Part shown: piece by piece, positions 6,628 to 12,826 of the stretch
How positions within the stretch are numbered: the stretch's first letter is position 1
Layout: each line of letters begins with the position of its first letter
Virus record (IMG/VR): IMGVR_UViG_3300033148_006061
Span: 1-26,926 of that record
Length of the DNA: 26,926 bases
Strand: one strand, 5' to 3'
DNA from: a virus
Program-made: the position numbers and the translations under genes
Notes under the pieces: model-generated
What the model was told of the DNA's origin: nothing
What the model saw: the letters and a program-made list of their open reading frames with translations, nothing else
The model's database searches: none

Positions 6628-7417
6628 AGAGGAGCGGACGTGTGACGAGTGCGGTGCCTCTTTCGAGACTACGGTCTGGATAAGGCCCGACGGTAGCGAG
6701 TTGTCTCCGGATAAACAGTGCCCGGAGTGCCGGCGCAAGCAGCGTGAGAAAGAGGATATCGAACGGTACCATCAGGAGCTGGAGGAAGCGAAGGAGGAGC
6801 AGCGGGATGCATGGTACGATCAGTTCGGCGTCAGCGGAATATTTCTTGAGAAATCATTCGAGAATTTTAAGCATAATCTGCAGCCGAAGGCCTTCGATGC
6901 TGTGAAGGGGTGGAAGGATAAGTCGATGGTCCTGCTATCACCCGGCGTCTACGGCGTGGGGAAAACGCACCTGGTATGCGCCCTGGCAAATCACCTTGTG
7001 GAGACACTGGAAACGGCGAAGTTCCAGAAGGGCTCTTACTGGGTTATAAGGCGGAAATGCCCGGTGTTCTTTACCTCGGAGTCAAAGCTATTGGCTAGGA
7101 TCCGTCAGACATATAATCGCCACGAGGATACGCGGGCGGAGACGGAGGACGGCGTGTATAGTTCGCTGGCGCGGTTCCCACTTCTGATTATCGATGATGT
7201 CGGTAAGGTACGGCCGCGAGATTATTCCTTCCTGCAGGGAGTCTACTTCAACATCATTGATGACCGCTATGTGAATGCTCAGCAGGTTGTTTTGACCACA
7301 AATCTCGATTTCAAGGAACTGGAGGAGCATATCGGCGGCGCCAACGCGGACCGGCTCCGAGAGATGTGTGGCAAAGAGGGCTTTATCAAGATGGCCGGTA
7401 AGAGCTACCGGCGTTAA
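6557..7417 (+). CDS. DnaC/IstB-like AAA+ helicase loader
   Basis: A 286-residue protein. C29, C32, C55 and C58 (CDECGAS...CPECRRK) form an N-terminal zinc ribbon, followed by a charged coiled-coil-like helix. The AAA+ core has Walker A at residues 130-137 (GVYGVGKT, K136), Walker B at 208-214 (LLIIDDVG, D213/D214), a sensor-like VVLTTNLDF, and a terminal arginine-rich segment (NADRLREMC) where DnaC-type loaders keep their arginine finger. It probably loads the host replicative helicase at the iteron origin, as lambda P or DnaC does. The start is set by AAAGGAGGTGATC directly upstream, close to a full match to the 16S anti-Shine-Dalgarno. The GTG at 6551 lies inside that site and is rejected. 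Confidence 0.88.
   Translation: MVLRRIGESLETARQGLSTTSSRKEERTCDECGASFETTVWIRPDGSELSPDKQCPECRRKQREKEDIERYHQELEEAKEEQRDAWYDQFGVSGIFLEKSFENFKHNLQPKAFDAVKGWKDKSMVLLSPGVYGVGKTHLVCALANHLVETLETAKFQKGSYWVIRRKCPVFFTSESKLLARIRQTYNRHEDTRAETEDGVYSSLARFPLLIIDDVGKVRPRDYSFLQGVYFNIIDDRYVNAQQVVLTTNLDFKELEEHIGGANADRLREMCGKEGFIKMAGKSYRR
6840..6855. repeat. Dispersed 16-bp palindrome, copy 2
   Basis: Reads TATTTCTTGAGAAATC on the + strand. Its reverse complement, GATTTCTCAAGAAATA, differs at one base from the copies at 12405 and 19948. It lies inside the helicase-loader gene. Confidence 0.55.
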
Positions 7418-7447
7418 TTTACACACCCAAAAAAAGGAGGCTACGCA

Positions 7448-7612
7448 ATGGAAAATCTAGAGATAAAGATATTCCAGGACGGAGACAAGCTGTGTGCCTT
7501 GCTGGGAGACAATATCCAGGAGGGTACGGCTGGCTTTGGAACTGACCCATATGAAGCGCTTCATGAGTTAATCAACGAGTTGCAAGCCGGTGAAAATTGG
7601 AGGCCGGACTGA
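7448..7612 (+). CDS. Small acidic hypothetical protein (54 residues)
   Basis: Starts with MENLEIKIFQDGDKLCALLG and ends NELQAGENWRPD. AAAAAAAGGAGG lies 6 bases before the ATG, one of the best ribosome-binding sites in the window, and the stop shares a base with the start of the RuvC-like gene. The pattern of two strands followed by a helix (DPYEALHELINEL) is common in tiny phage proteins placed beside recombination genes. No function can be assigned. Confidence 0.75.
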   Translation: MENLEIKIFQDGDKLCALLGDNIQEGTAGFGTDPYEALHELINELQAGENWRPD

Positions 7613-8094
7613 TGCAGATCCTGGCGGTAGATCCCTCGAGTACTACCCTCGGCTGGGCGGTGATGGACGGTGATAACCTGGTGGGTTATGGCCTGATCAC
7701 CACCAGCAAGGTCTCGTATGACCACCGCTTCTCTCACATCACCGGGGAGCTTGGAAAGCTTCTGGCGCAGTACCGCTTTACCGAGGTGGCATGCGAGCGG
7801 GCATTCACGGCGCCAGGGCATAACACGGCAGCTCTCCAGGTAGCAGTCACCACGATTAAGCGTTTCTGCCGCCGGCACCGGTTAATCATGGCGCTGTACT
7901 CCAACAACGAGTGGAAAGTCAGCGTGGCCGGCGCCGGCAATGCCGATAAGGCCGCGGTGGCCAGGGTGATATGCCTGGAGTACCGCCGGCTGCCGGAGGA
8001 TGTGAGCGACCATATTACTGACGCCATCGGTATAGGGCAGCATCATCTGGCGATCAGGAAGCTGCAGGCCATGGCGCAGCCGAGGGAGCAATAA
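7612..8094 (+). CDS. RuvC-like Holliday-junction resolvase
   Basis: A 160-residue protein, the usual length for RuvC. The catalytic residues are in place: D7 in ILAVDPSSTTLGWAV, E62 in VACERAF, and the C-terminal D133/H134 and D137 in VSDHITDA. The RNase-H fold segments between them follow RuvC order, including the NADKAAVARVICLEY helix that precedes the last motif. It would cut four-way junctions and could resolve branched replication DNA before packaging. The ATG shares its A with the preceding stop and has GGAGG 8 bases upstream. The earlier in-frame TTG at 7597 is unlikely. Confidence 0.85.
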   Translation: MQILAVDPSSTTLGWAVMDGDNLVGYGLITTSKVSYDHRFSHITGELGKLLAQYRFTEVACERAFTAPGHNTAALQVAVTTIKRFCRRHRLIMALYSNNEWKVSVAGAGNADKAAVARVICLEYRRLPEDVSDHITDAIGIGQHHLAIRKLQAMAQPREQ

Positions 8095-8095
8095 G

Positions 8096-8302
8096 ATGAC
8101 ATGTTCTTTGTGCAGGGATACGGGATGGCTATTAGAGTGCAAAGATAAGAATGGGGTTTCTACTCTGGAAGTTATTCCGTGCCTTATTCCTGACTGTGTC
8201 AATTCAGGTAAGCGTATAGAGTTGATGTCTATTGATTGTATGGAGTTCAGGAAGGCGGCAATTCACCCAAAAGATGGGTATATAATGTCGGTTTCCAAAT
8301 AG
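8096..8302 (+). CDS. Small cysteine-rich hypothetical protein
   Basis: A 68-residue protein beginning MTCSLCRDTGWLLECKD. The C3-x2-C6-R-D-T-G start recalls one DnaJ-type zinc knuckle, with further cysteines at 15, 29 and 34. It starts two bases after the resolvase stop. Codon use is more AT-rich than its neighbours. Function unknown. Confidence 0.6.
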   Translation: MTCSLCRDTGWLLECKDKNGVSTLEVIPCLIPDCVNSGKRIELMSIDCMEFRKAAIHPKDGYIMSVSK

Positions 8303-8318
8303 AGAAGGAGGTAGTCAA

Positions 8319-8654
8319 ATGAGCGACAGGAGAATACTGGTATTGGCAGAGTCCGGGAAACAATACGAGGAGGAAGCGCTGGAGCAGATGGTGGCCGGCT
8401 TCCCGGGCAAAGCTCCTTTGAAGGACGAGCAGGGACAGATAGTCGGCTGGATAGACCAGGTCACCATGGAGAAAGGCCGTGTCCTGGGCCGGCTCTCAGG
8501 TATAGACCCCGCATTCCTTGCAAGGCTCGACGCCGGTGATATTGAGCTGGGTATTCAGAAGCCCTTGCAAGGCTCGACGCCGGTGATCCAAGCGGTCCGG
8601 CCGGACATGCCGCAGTTCCAGCCGAAGAGGGGGAAGAAGCATGGCGCAGCCTAA
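8319..8654 (+). CDS. Hypothetical protein carrying an internal 25-bp duplication
   Basis: A 111-residue protein with AGAAGGAGG upstream. The middle section GQIVGWIDQVTMEKGRVLGRLSGIDPAFLARLDAGDIELGI looks folded. The last 30 residues come after a perfect direct repeat that is read in two different frames, so the C-terminus may be a rearranged product. No family recognised. Confidence 0.6.
   Translation: MSDRRILVLAESGKQYEEEALEQMVAGFPGKAPLKDEQGQIVGWIDQVTMEKGRVLGRLSGIDPAFLARLDAGDIELGIQKPLQGSTPVIQAVRPDMPQFQPKRGKKHGAA
8516..8587 (+). repeat. Two identical 25-bp direct repeats, 47 bp apart
   Basis: A 25-bp unit starting with the palindrome CCTTGCAAGG and ending GCCGGTGAT is found at 8516-8540 and 8563-8587 without any mismatch. 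The offset of 47 is not a multiple of three, so the same bases encode LARLDAGD first and LQGSTPVI second. Confidence 0.9.
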
Positions 8655-8853
8655 GTGCAGAGTGCCGGGCTGCGAGGGCAAGCAGATCCCGGGCCGGTCT
8701 CCGCATGGACTCTGCTACAAGCACGAGGACATGATGAACTGGTTCCAGTGGGTGCTGGACGAGATAGAGAAGCATGAGAAGGGAGACGCCCACGGAGGCC
8801 TGATCATACCTGGGCAGCAGCGGGTTAACTTCCCCTTGAAAGGACTTAAATGA
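8641..8853 (+). CDS. Small zinc-finger-like hypothetical protein
   Basis: A 70-residue protein that overlaps the previous gene by 14 bases. The pattern KCRVPGCEGKQIPGRSPHGLCYKH has C6, C11, C25 and H28 spaced like the short zinc fingers seen in many phage and mobile-element proteins, followed by a helix (MMNWFQWVLDEIEKHEK). DNA or protein contact is possible; no role known. Confidence 0.65.
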   Translation: MAQPKCRVPGCEGKQIPGRSPHGLCYKHEDMMNWFQWVLDEIEKHEKGDAHGGLIIPGQQRVNFPLKGLK

Positions 8854-9044
8854 CAGGTTATATCGTCGGGCTGATCGGGATGTGGGTCATGTCAGACGGC
8901 TTATATAGCATCGCCCTTTACCTGGGAGCGCCGAGCTTCAGAGAAGGGGAGCGGCAGAGCTGGCGGAAAGATCACGCCATACGGTTAGCCCGAGTGGGCT
9001 GTGGTATCATATTGATGATTGCAGGAGCGATTGTTCATGATTAA
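8850..9044 (+). CDS. Small two-helix membrane protein
   Basis: A 64-residue protein with an ATGA start overlap. Two hydrophobic segments can be seen: residues about 3-26 (GYIVGLIGMWVMSDGLYSIALYLG) and 47-62 (ARVGCGIILMIAGAIV), with a charged loop (REGERQSWRKDH) between. It is probably an inner-membrane protein. A holin is possible by topology alone, but no endolysin lies nearby, so I do not claim it. Confidence 0.6.
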   Translation: MTGYIVGLIGMWVMSDGLYSIALYLGAPSFREGERQSWRKDHAIRLARVGCGIILMIAGAIVHD

Positions 9045-9249
9045 CGGGGTGCAGCTGATAGACTGTAAGTTGACACCGCTGCAGGCGGCGCTTATCGAAT
9101 GGGGCCGTCAGAACCCTTATGGGCGCATCACGATAGTCTTCCAGGATGGCGTGCCGGTGCAAGCCCTGGTGCCGACCGAAGACGGCGCCGGTGTGCAGAC
9201 CGTGTTGTTTGAGAAGGTGGCCAGGAAGGCCGGACTGCTTAACAAGTAA
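9037..9249 (+). CDS. Small hypothetical protein, last gene before a terminator
   Basis: A 70-residue protein starting MINGVQLIDCKLTPLQAALI, which overlaps the membrane protein by 8 bases with GCAGGAGC upstream. The mix of helix and strands (PYGRITIVFQDGVPVQALVP) looks folded. The 12-bp sequence covering its last codons and stop (TTAACAAGTAAA) is repeated at 9257-9268. Function unknown. Confidence 0.65.
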   Translation: MINGVQLIDCKLTPLQAALIEWGRQNPYGRITIVFQDGVPVQALVPTEDGAGVQTVLFEKVARKAGLLNK

Positions 9250-9291
9250 AGCATGATTAACAAGTAAATACACGCTGACTCAGGAAATGAG

Positions 9292-9342
9292 AGGCGAAGT
9301 CTGTGAGAGCCGTAGAGGCTCCGGGCTTCGCCTTTTTGTTTT
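9292..9342 (+). terminator. Intrinsic terminator closing the replication/accessory operon
   Basis: AGGCGAAG (9292-9299) pairs with CTTCGCCT (9326-9333), with an inner GAGCC/GGCTC stem, followed by TTTTTGTTTT. It lies between the 9037 gene and the LexA-like gene. It separates transcription of the replication block from the regulators. Confidence 0.85.
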
Positions 9343-9354
9343 AGGGAGGTGACC

Positions 9355-9681
9355 ATGAGCCAAGAGAATACGACCGGTGAGGATAGGATGATAAAGACCG
9401 TCTTCTGCGTGAGCGATAACCTGAACGATCGGGACTGGAGCATCTTCGACTTCATTGAGAGGTTCAGCCGAGAGAAGGGATACTCACCTAACCGGCGAGA
9501 GATCATGAAGGGCGCCGGTGTCTCTTCCTCAACCCAGGTAAGCAGTTCCCTCCGGAAGCTCCGGGATGCCCGGGTACTGACTTATGTAGACGGGATATCC
9601 AGGAGCATATCGGTTGTCAGGGTGTCTCTCACCCCGAAAGGAATGGCCGCAGCGAGAGAGCTTGATGGAGAAAGACAGTAG
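9355..9681 (+). CDS. LexA DNA-binding-domain-only regulator
   Basis: A 108-residue protein. Residues about 26-92 match the LexA N-terminal winged helix (DWSIFDFIERFSREKGYSPNRREIMKGAGVSSSTQVSSSLRKLRDARVL). There is no S24 peptidase domain, so it cannot cleave itself in the way LexA and CI do. AGGGAGG lies 5 bases upstream of the ATG. The only candidate promoter signals lie at or before the terminator, so it may depend on readthrough. It may be a phage repressor or a decoy for host SOS operators. Confidence 0.72.
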   Translation: MSQENTTGEDRMIKTVFCVSDNLNDRDWSIFDFIERFSREKGYSPNRREIMKGAGVSSSTQVSSSLRKLRDARVLTYVDGISRSISVVRVSLTPKGMAAARELDGERQ

Positions 9682-9910
9682 ACCGGAGATTGTTCACTAC
9701 AAGGACGAGGGTTGCGAGCTGGCGCCGTCCTGTCTGGAGTGCCCTTTTGACAGGTGCGTCCTGGAAGAAGGCGGCGTGGCCAGTGCGCGGAAGAGGGAGC
9801 GTAATCAGGAGATAAAGGAGTTAGCTAATCAGGGAGTAACAGTGCCGGAGCTGGCCGAGAGGTATGGAGTCAGCCTCCGGACGATACAGCGAATCTTGAG
9901 CAGCAAATGA
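9665..9910 (+). CDS. Cys-cluster helix-turn-helix protein
   Basis: An 81-residue protein. The N-terminal half has CELAPSCLECPFDRC (cysteines 18, 24, 27 and 32), a pattern typical of small mobile-element proteins in anaerobes. The C-terminal half is a helix-turn-helix (NQEIKELANQGVTVPELAERYGVSLRTIQRILS). It overlaps the LexA-like gene by 17 bases; the start at 9665 lacks a strong ribosome-binding site, and the frame is open to 9614. It is a likely transcription regulator. Confidence 0.68.
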   Translation: MEKDSRPEIVHYKDEGCELAPSCLECPFDRCVLEEGGVASARKRERNQEIKELANQGVTVPELAERYGVSLRTIQRILSSK

Positions 9911-10302
9911 GCAGTGGTTACAGTATCGCGTTGATAAGAAAGTTACTGGCCAGCTATGCCGCCCTGGAAGCCGGGCAACTACCGGTTTCAGACAGCGGCT
10001 ATGCTGAGTACTGGGGCCCGCGGATGACCAGGCGCGGCAGCTCGCGGTCGCCGTTTGAGATGGCAGTGCTCTTAAAGGCTGATATTGATAGGGCGATACA
10101 GCAGCTGTCTCCGGAGCAGAAGTTCGTGCTGCTTGCTGTCAACATCGATGAGCGGAGCCCCGGGGATTGCGCATACTGGCTGGGGAAGACGGTAAGCCAG
10201 GTCATGGCGATAGAGGATAGGGCTGTCTACCGTATGGCCGGCATCCTGAGCGGGAAGACATGGGGAGGTACCCGGCCCGGCGCCGGCAGGAAATCAAGTT
10301 GA
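9907..10302 (+). CDS. Sigma-70 region 4-like phage regulator (possible late activator)
   Basis: A 131-residue protein with an ATGA start overlap. Residues about 50-118 (FEMAVLLKADIDRAIQQLSPEQKFVLLAVNIDERSPGDCAYWLGKTVSQVMAIEDRAVYRM) have the look of sigma-70 region 4 or of the ArpU/RinA-type late regulators of Gram-positive phages. The tail TWGGTRPGAGRK is a basic motif often found at the start of terminase small subunits. It lies directly before the promoter and leader of the packaging genes, the position where late activators are encoded. The assignment rests on pattern and position. Confidence 0.6.
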   Translation: MSSGYSIALIRKLLASYAALEAGQLPVSDSGYAEYWGPRMTRRGSSRSPFEMAVLLKADIDRAIQQLSPEQKFVLLAVNIDERSPGDCAYWLGKTVSQVMAIEDRAVYRMAGILSGKTWGGTRPGAGRKSS

Positions 10303-10329
10303 AGCTAACGTTTTTCAAGTTGGAAAATG

Positions 10330-10357
10330 CTGTCTGAGGCTAATTCGTGCCTGACAG
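10330..10357. promoter_or_regulatory. Inverted repeat just upstream of the -35 box
   Basis: CTGTC (10330-10334) and GACAG (10353-10357) form the outer arms, and GGC (10338-10340) and GCC (10349-10351) the inner arms, around an AT-rich centre. It ends 6 bases before the -35 box. The location suits an activator or repressor site. There is no T-tract, so it is not a terminator. Confidence 0.45.
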
Positions 10358-10363
10358 TGGGGG

Positions 10364-10390
10364 TTGACACCTCAGAATCGATGGTATAAT
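10364..10390 (+). promoter_or_regulatory. Sigma-70 promoter with extended -10
   Basis: TTGACA at 10364-10369 and TATAAT at 10385-10390 are both perfect, with TG at 10382-10383 giving an extended -10 (TGGTATAAT). The spacer is 15 bp, shorter than the usual 17; TAATTA at 10387 with a 17-bp spacer is the alternative. Transcription should begin near 10397. It is the clearest promoter in the window and it faces the packaging genes. Confidence 0.75.
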
Positions 10391-10396
10391 TAATAA

Positions 10397-10514
10397 CAGA
10401 TGGAGTGTGAAGCGGCTCCATCGGACGTAGCTTGAGGGGCGCTGGACTGGAAGGTCGAACCAGGAAGGCGCCCAATGTTATTTAGAGCTCGGGTAATCCC
10501 CGGGCTTTTTATTT
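10397..10514 (+). ncRNA. Structured leader or small RNA ahead of the packaging genes
   Basis: Between the promoter and the 10485-10514 terminator lies about 118 nt with no plausible reading frame. Hairpin 1 is GATGGAG (10399-10405) with CTCCATC (10416-10422). Hairpin 2 is GGGCGC (10437-10442) with GCGCCC (10468-10473) and an inner CTGG (10447-10450) with CCAG (10460-10463). These are separated by a symmetric 4x4 internal loop, TGGA facing GAAG, which could form tandem G-A pairs. The third hairpin is the terminator. It could act as a free small RNA, as an attenuating leader, or as an antitermination site of the put or Q type. I do not recognise a named RNA family. Confidence 0.6.
10485..10514 (+). 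terminator. Intrinsic terminator directly before the ParB-methyltransferase ribosome-binding site
   Basis: GCTCGGG (10487-10493) pairs with CCCGGGC (10499-10505) around a five-base loop, with one T-G pair, followed by TTTTTATTT. The Shine-Dalgarno GGGAGG of the next gene begins right after the T-tract, so expression of the packaging operon from the upstream promoter requires readthrough. Confidence 0.8.
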
Positions 10515-10523
10515 GGGAGGGAC

Positions 10524-11820
10524 ATGGAGAATATCGCTGAAGGACTGGCACCCCTGGCGGTGGATATCGATTCCGTCCGGGAGGACCCGCAGAACGCTAG
10601 GAAGCATTCATCCCGCAACCTGGCTGCTATCAAGAAGAGCCTCCGGACTTATGGCCAGAGAAAGCCTATCGTCGTCAACAGCGAGACGGGCATCATCGAG
10701 GCCGGCAACGGGCTATGGAGAGCGGCGAAGGCACTGGGATGGACACGGGTAGCGGCCGCCATGGTGAAGGATGACCCAGCCACCGCCAAGGGTTATGCAC
10801 TGATGGATAACCAGTCCGCGCTGCTGGCCGACTGGGATATGCCAGTCCTCAGTGAATTGTTAAAGGAACTCGATGCCGGCGTCTTCGATATGGAGCTTAC
10901 CGGGTTTAGTGAGAGAGAGATTGAGAACCTGTTAGCTGAGATACCGGAGCCAACGGTCGGCTTAATTGATGATGACGAAGTACCGGAGGGGGAGGATACG
11001 GCCTGCAAGTTCGGGGACCTGTGGCAGCTGGGGGATCACCGCCTACTATGCGGTGACTCGGCGCAGCGTGCCGATATCCAGAAGCTGATGGGCGGTGCCC
11101 TGGCAGACCTGGTAATCACCGACCCGCCCTATAACGTGAACTATAAATCCAAGGCCGGCAATACTTACACCGGTGGCAAATACGGCGGCAAGCTGAAGGC
11201 CTTTGAGGATGACAAGACCCTGGCTGGCTATCATTACTTTCTTACCGCGGTCATCGAGAACATCTTCAACTTCACCGCGGAGAAGGCGCCGGTCTATATG
11301 TGGTACCCGGTACAGTATCCAGCCATCTATTATCTGGCTGAAAGACAACATTGTCTTCGGCTACGGTACCTATCACAAGTGTTACGAGGCGGCAGCCTAT
11401 TGCTGGAAGAATGGCAAGAAGCCCTACGAGAACAAGAAGGCCACCGCCAAGGAGCGTGATGTCTGGATGGACCGCATGACCTTCATGGATTACCTGGACG
11501 TGTGGTACGTGCCCCGGGATGTCCGCAATGAGTATGTGCATCCTACTCAGAAGCCGGTGGCCCTGACCGAGCGGATGCTGAGGAATAACAGCAAGGAAGG
11601 TGACCGGGTCCTGGATACATTCGGCGGGTCCGGCAGCGTGCTCATCGGCTGTGAAAAGATGAGCCGGCGGTGCTACATGATGGAACTCGACCCCCACTAT
11701 TGCGACGTCATCATCAACAGGTGGCAAAAGTACACCGGTAAAAAAGCGATCAGGATCAATAGTGGGCAGGAAGACGAAACTAAATCCGCAGCTGCAGGAG
11801 CGAATATGCCAGCTGATTAG
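10524..11820 (+). pseudogene. ParB domain/beta-class DNA methyltransferase, frameshifted
   Basis: The first part (10524 to about 11315) encodes a ParB-like domain (residues about 12-110, with EAGNGLWRAAKALG) and the start of an N6-adenine or N4-cytosine methyltransferase with DPPY at residues 200-203. The rest, in the +1 frame from about 11326 (IIWLKDNIVFGYG), supplies HPTQKPVALTERML and the SAM-binding DTFGGSGSV box. The DPPY-before-FGGSG order is that of the beta class. The two halves meet near 11310-11326. Relatives usually have some 20 residues between the YMW strand and the IIW strand, and here there are about eight, so a small deletion of a length not divisible by three is likely. The first frame alone would give a 311-residue protein without the SAM site. 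Such fusions are common next to phage terminases. Confidence 0.8.
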
Positions 11821-12202
11821 CGCCGGCAATTACATCAAGACGGCGTGTCAGGCTGTCGGTATCAGCGAGCAGACTTATATCAATTGGATGAAGCGGGGAG
11901 AGAAGAGCCAGAAAGGCTTATATTTTGAGTTTTTTGAGTCGGTAAAAAAGGCCGAGGCTCAGTCGATAGCCCGCAATGTCGCCGTCATCCAGTCCGCCGC
12001 CAAGGATACCTGGCAGGCAGCTGCCTGGTGGCTGGAGCGGAAACACCCGCAGGACTGGGGGAAGAAGGAGCGGCACGAGCATGTCGGCAAGAACGGAGAG
12101 CCTATCCAGCTGGATGTAGACCCCAAGGACAAGCTGATGTCCAAGCTACAGAATATCGCTCGGAACGAGAGCATCGCCGCGGGGGATGATAATGAACCCT
12201 AA
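11762..12202 (+). CDS. Terminase small-subunit-like HTH protein 1
   Basis: A 146-residue protein that starts at GTG 11762, with AGGA 7 bases upstream, and overlaps the methyltransferase frame by 59 bases. Residues about 6-42 form a helix-turn-helix (LNPQLQERICQLISAGNYIKTACQAVGISEQTYINWMKRGE). The following helices (FFESVKKAEAQSIARNVAVIQ, then WQAAAWWLERKHPQDWG) are the usual layout of phage terminase small subunits that recognise the packaging site. The C-terminus (NGEPIQLDVDPKDKLMSKLQN) matches that of the second small-subunit-like gene at 12368. Confidence 0.7.
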   Translation: MGRKTKLNPQLQERICQLISAGNYIKTACQAVGISEQTYINWMKRGEKSQKGLYFEFFESVKKAEAQSIARNVAVIQSAAKDTWQAAAWWLERKHPQDWGKKERHEHVGKNGEPIQLDVDPKDKLMSKLQNIARNESIAAGDDNEP

Positions 12203-12423
12203 AAGTACGGATAGCGCAGTGTAAATTAAGATGCGAGTTCTGCCCGGCGCCCATCAAGACCGGGCATTCTTATGTATTCGTCCAGGTACGGCGTGGCCAG
12301 ACTATCCACCTGCGGAGGGCGCATCCCGAGTGTGCCGCCAGAGCCGTGTCGGAGACAGGTGATACTGATGGCTGCGAAGCTGACAACCAAACAATGCAAG
12401 GAATTATTTCTCAAGAAATATGA
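12196..12423 (+). pseudogene. Zinc-ribbon gene relic between the two small-subunit-like genes
   Basis: An open frame from 12196 to the stop at 12421 encodes a protein-like segment, KLRCEFCPAPIKTGHSYVFV followed by a stretch containing HLRRAHPECAARAVSETGD, with a C-x2-C...H..C zinc-site layout. The frame has no ATG, GTG or TTG before the ribbon. A start at 12192 (MNPKSTDSAV) lies one frame away and stops at 12222, so a single lost or gained base near 12222 would join them. Its 3' end overlaps the next gene. It may be a decayed gene or a sequencing error. Confidence 0.4.
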
Positions 12424-12826
12424 GTATTACGGTGCCGTCTGGCCGGCGTGCAGGGCGGCGGGTATCAAGAGCCGGAAGACGCCATATAACTGGTGCAAGT
12501 CCGATAAGGATTTCGCCGAGGCATTTGAGGAAATACAGTCAAGGGTAGAGGATGAGCTGGCGTCTCGCCTTATCCTGCATGCCAGGGGCCGGGCGAAGAT
12601 GGACGCCGACCAGATCAGGTCTTCTATCTTCACGCTGAAGGCACTGAACCCGTCCAAGTATGCCGAGAAATACCAGGTCGGAGGGAATAACGGCGGTCCG
12701 CTTGAGGTGGACGTAGATGTTAAAGGAAAACTCATTAGCCTACTCGATCGCCTTGCTGCCCGAGCAGGAGAGGCGGAAAGCAATACAGAATCTCAGCCAG
12801 AAGGAAGCGGAGGTCCTGCTTCATGA
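12368..12826 (+). CDS. Terminase small-subunit-like HTH protein 2
   Basis: A 152-residue protein starting MAAKLTTKQCKELFLKKY. The frame stays open to 12272, but the segment before 12368 belongs to the zinc-ribbon relic in another frame. Residues about 5-45 form a helix-turn-helix (YYGAVWPACRAAGIKSRKTPYNWCKSD). The middle helices and FTLKALNPSKYAEKYQ correspond to the WWLERKHPQDW segment of gene 11762, and NGGPLEVDVDVKGKLISLLD matches its C-terminus, so the two genes are paralogs. This copy lies directly against the large subunit, which makes it the better candidate for the working packaging subunit. Confidence 0.72.
   Translation: MAAKLTTKQCKELFLKKYEYYGAVWPACRAAGIKSRKTPYNWCKSDKDFAEAFEEIQSRVEDELASRLILHARGRAKMDADQIRSSIFTLKALNPSKYAEKYQVGGNNGGPLEVDVDVKGKLISLLDRLAARAGEAESNTESQPEGSGGPAS
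12405..12420. repeat. Dispersed 16-bp palindrome, copy 3
   Basis: TATTTCTCAAGAAATA, identical to the copy at 19948. It lies within codons 13-18 of the second small-subunit-like gene (LFLKKY) and just before the stop of the zinc-ribbon relic. Confidence 0.6.

Noticed and set aside
8850-9044. Holin
   Set aside because: Two membrane segments fit, but no endolysin or lysis cassette lies near, and the gene is in the replication/accessory block.
9069-9100. TTGACA as a second promoter
   Set aside because: It lies in a coding region, has no acceptable -10 at 16-18 bp, and the transcript would meet the 9292 terminator at once.
10513-10752. Open frame of 79 codons starting before the methyltransferase
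   Set aside because: It overlaps the clear ParB domain in another frame and shows no protein-like pattern.
11300-11345. Programmed frameshift in the methyltransferase
   Set aside because: No slippery heptamer is seen at the join, and residues appear to be missing there, so a deletion is more likely.
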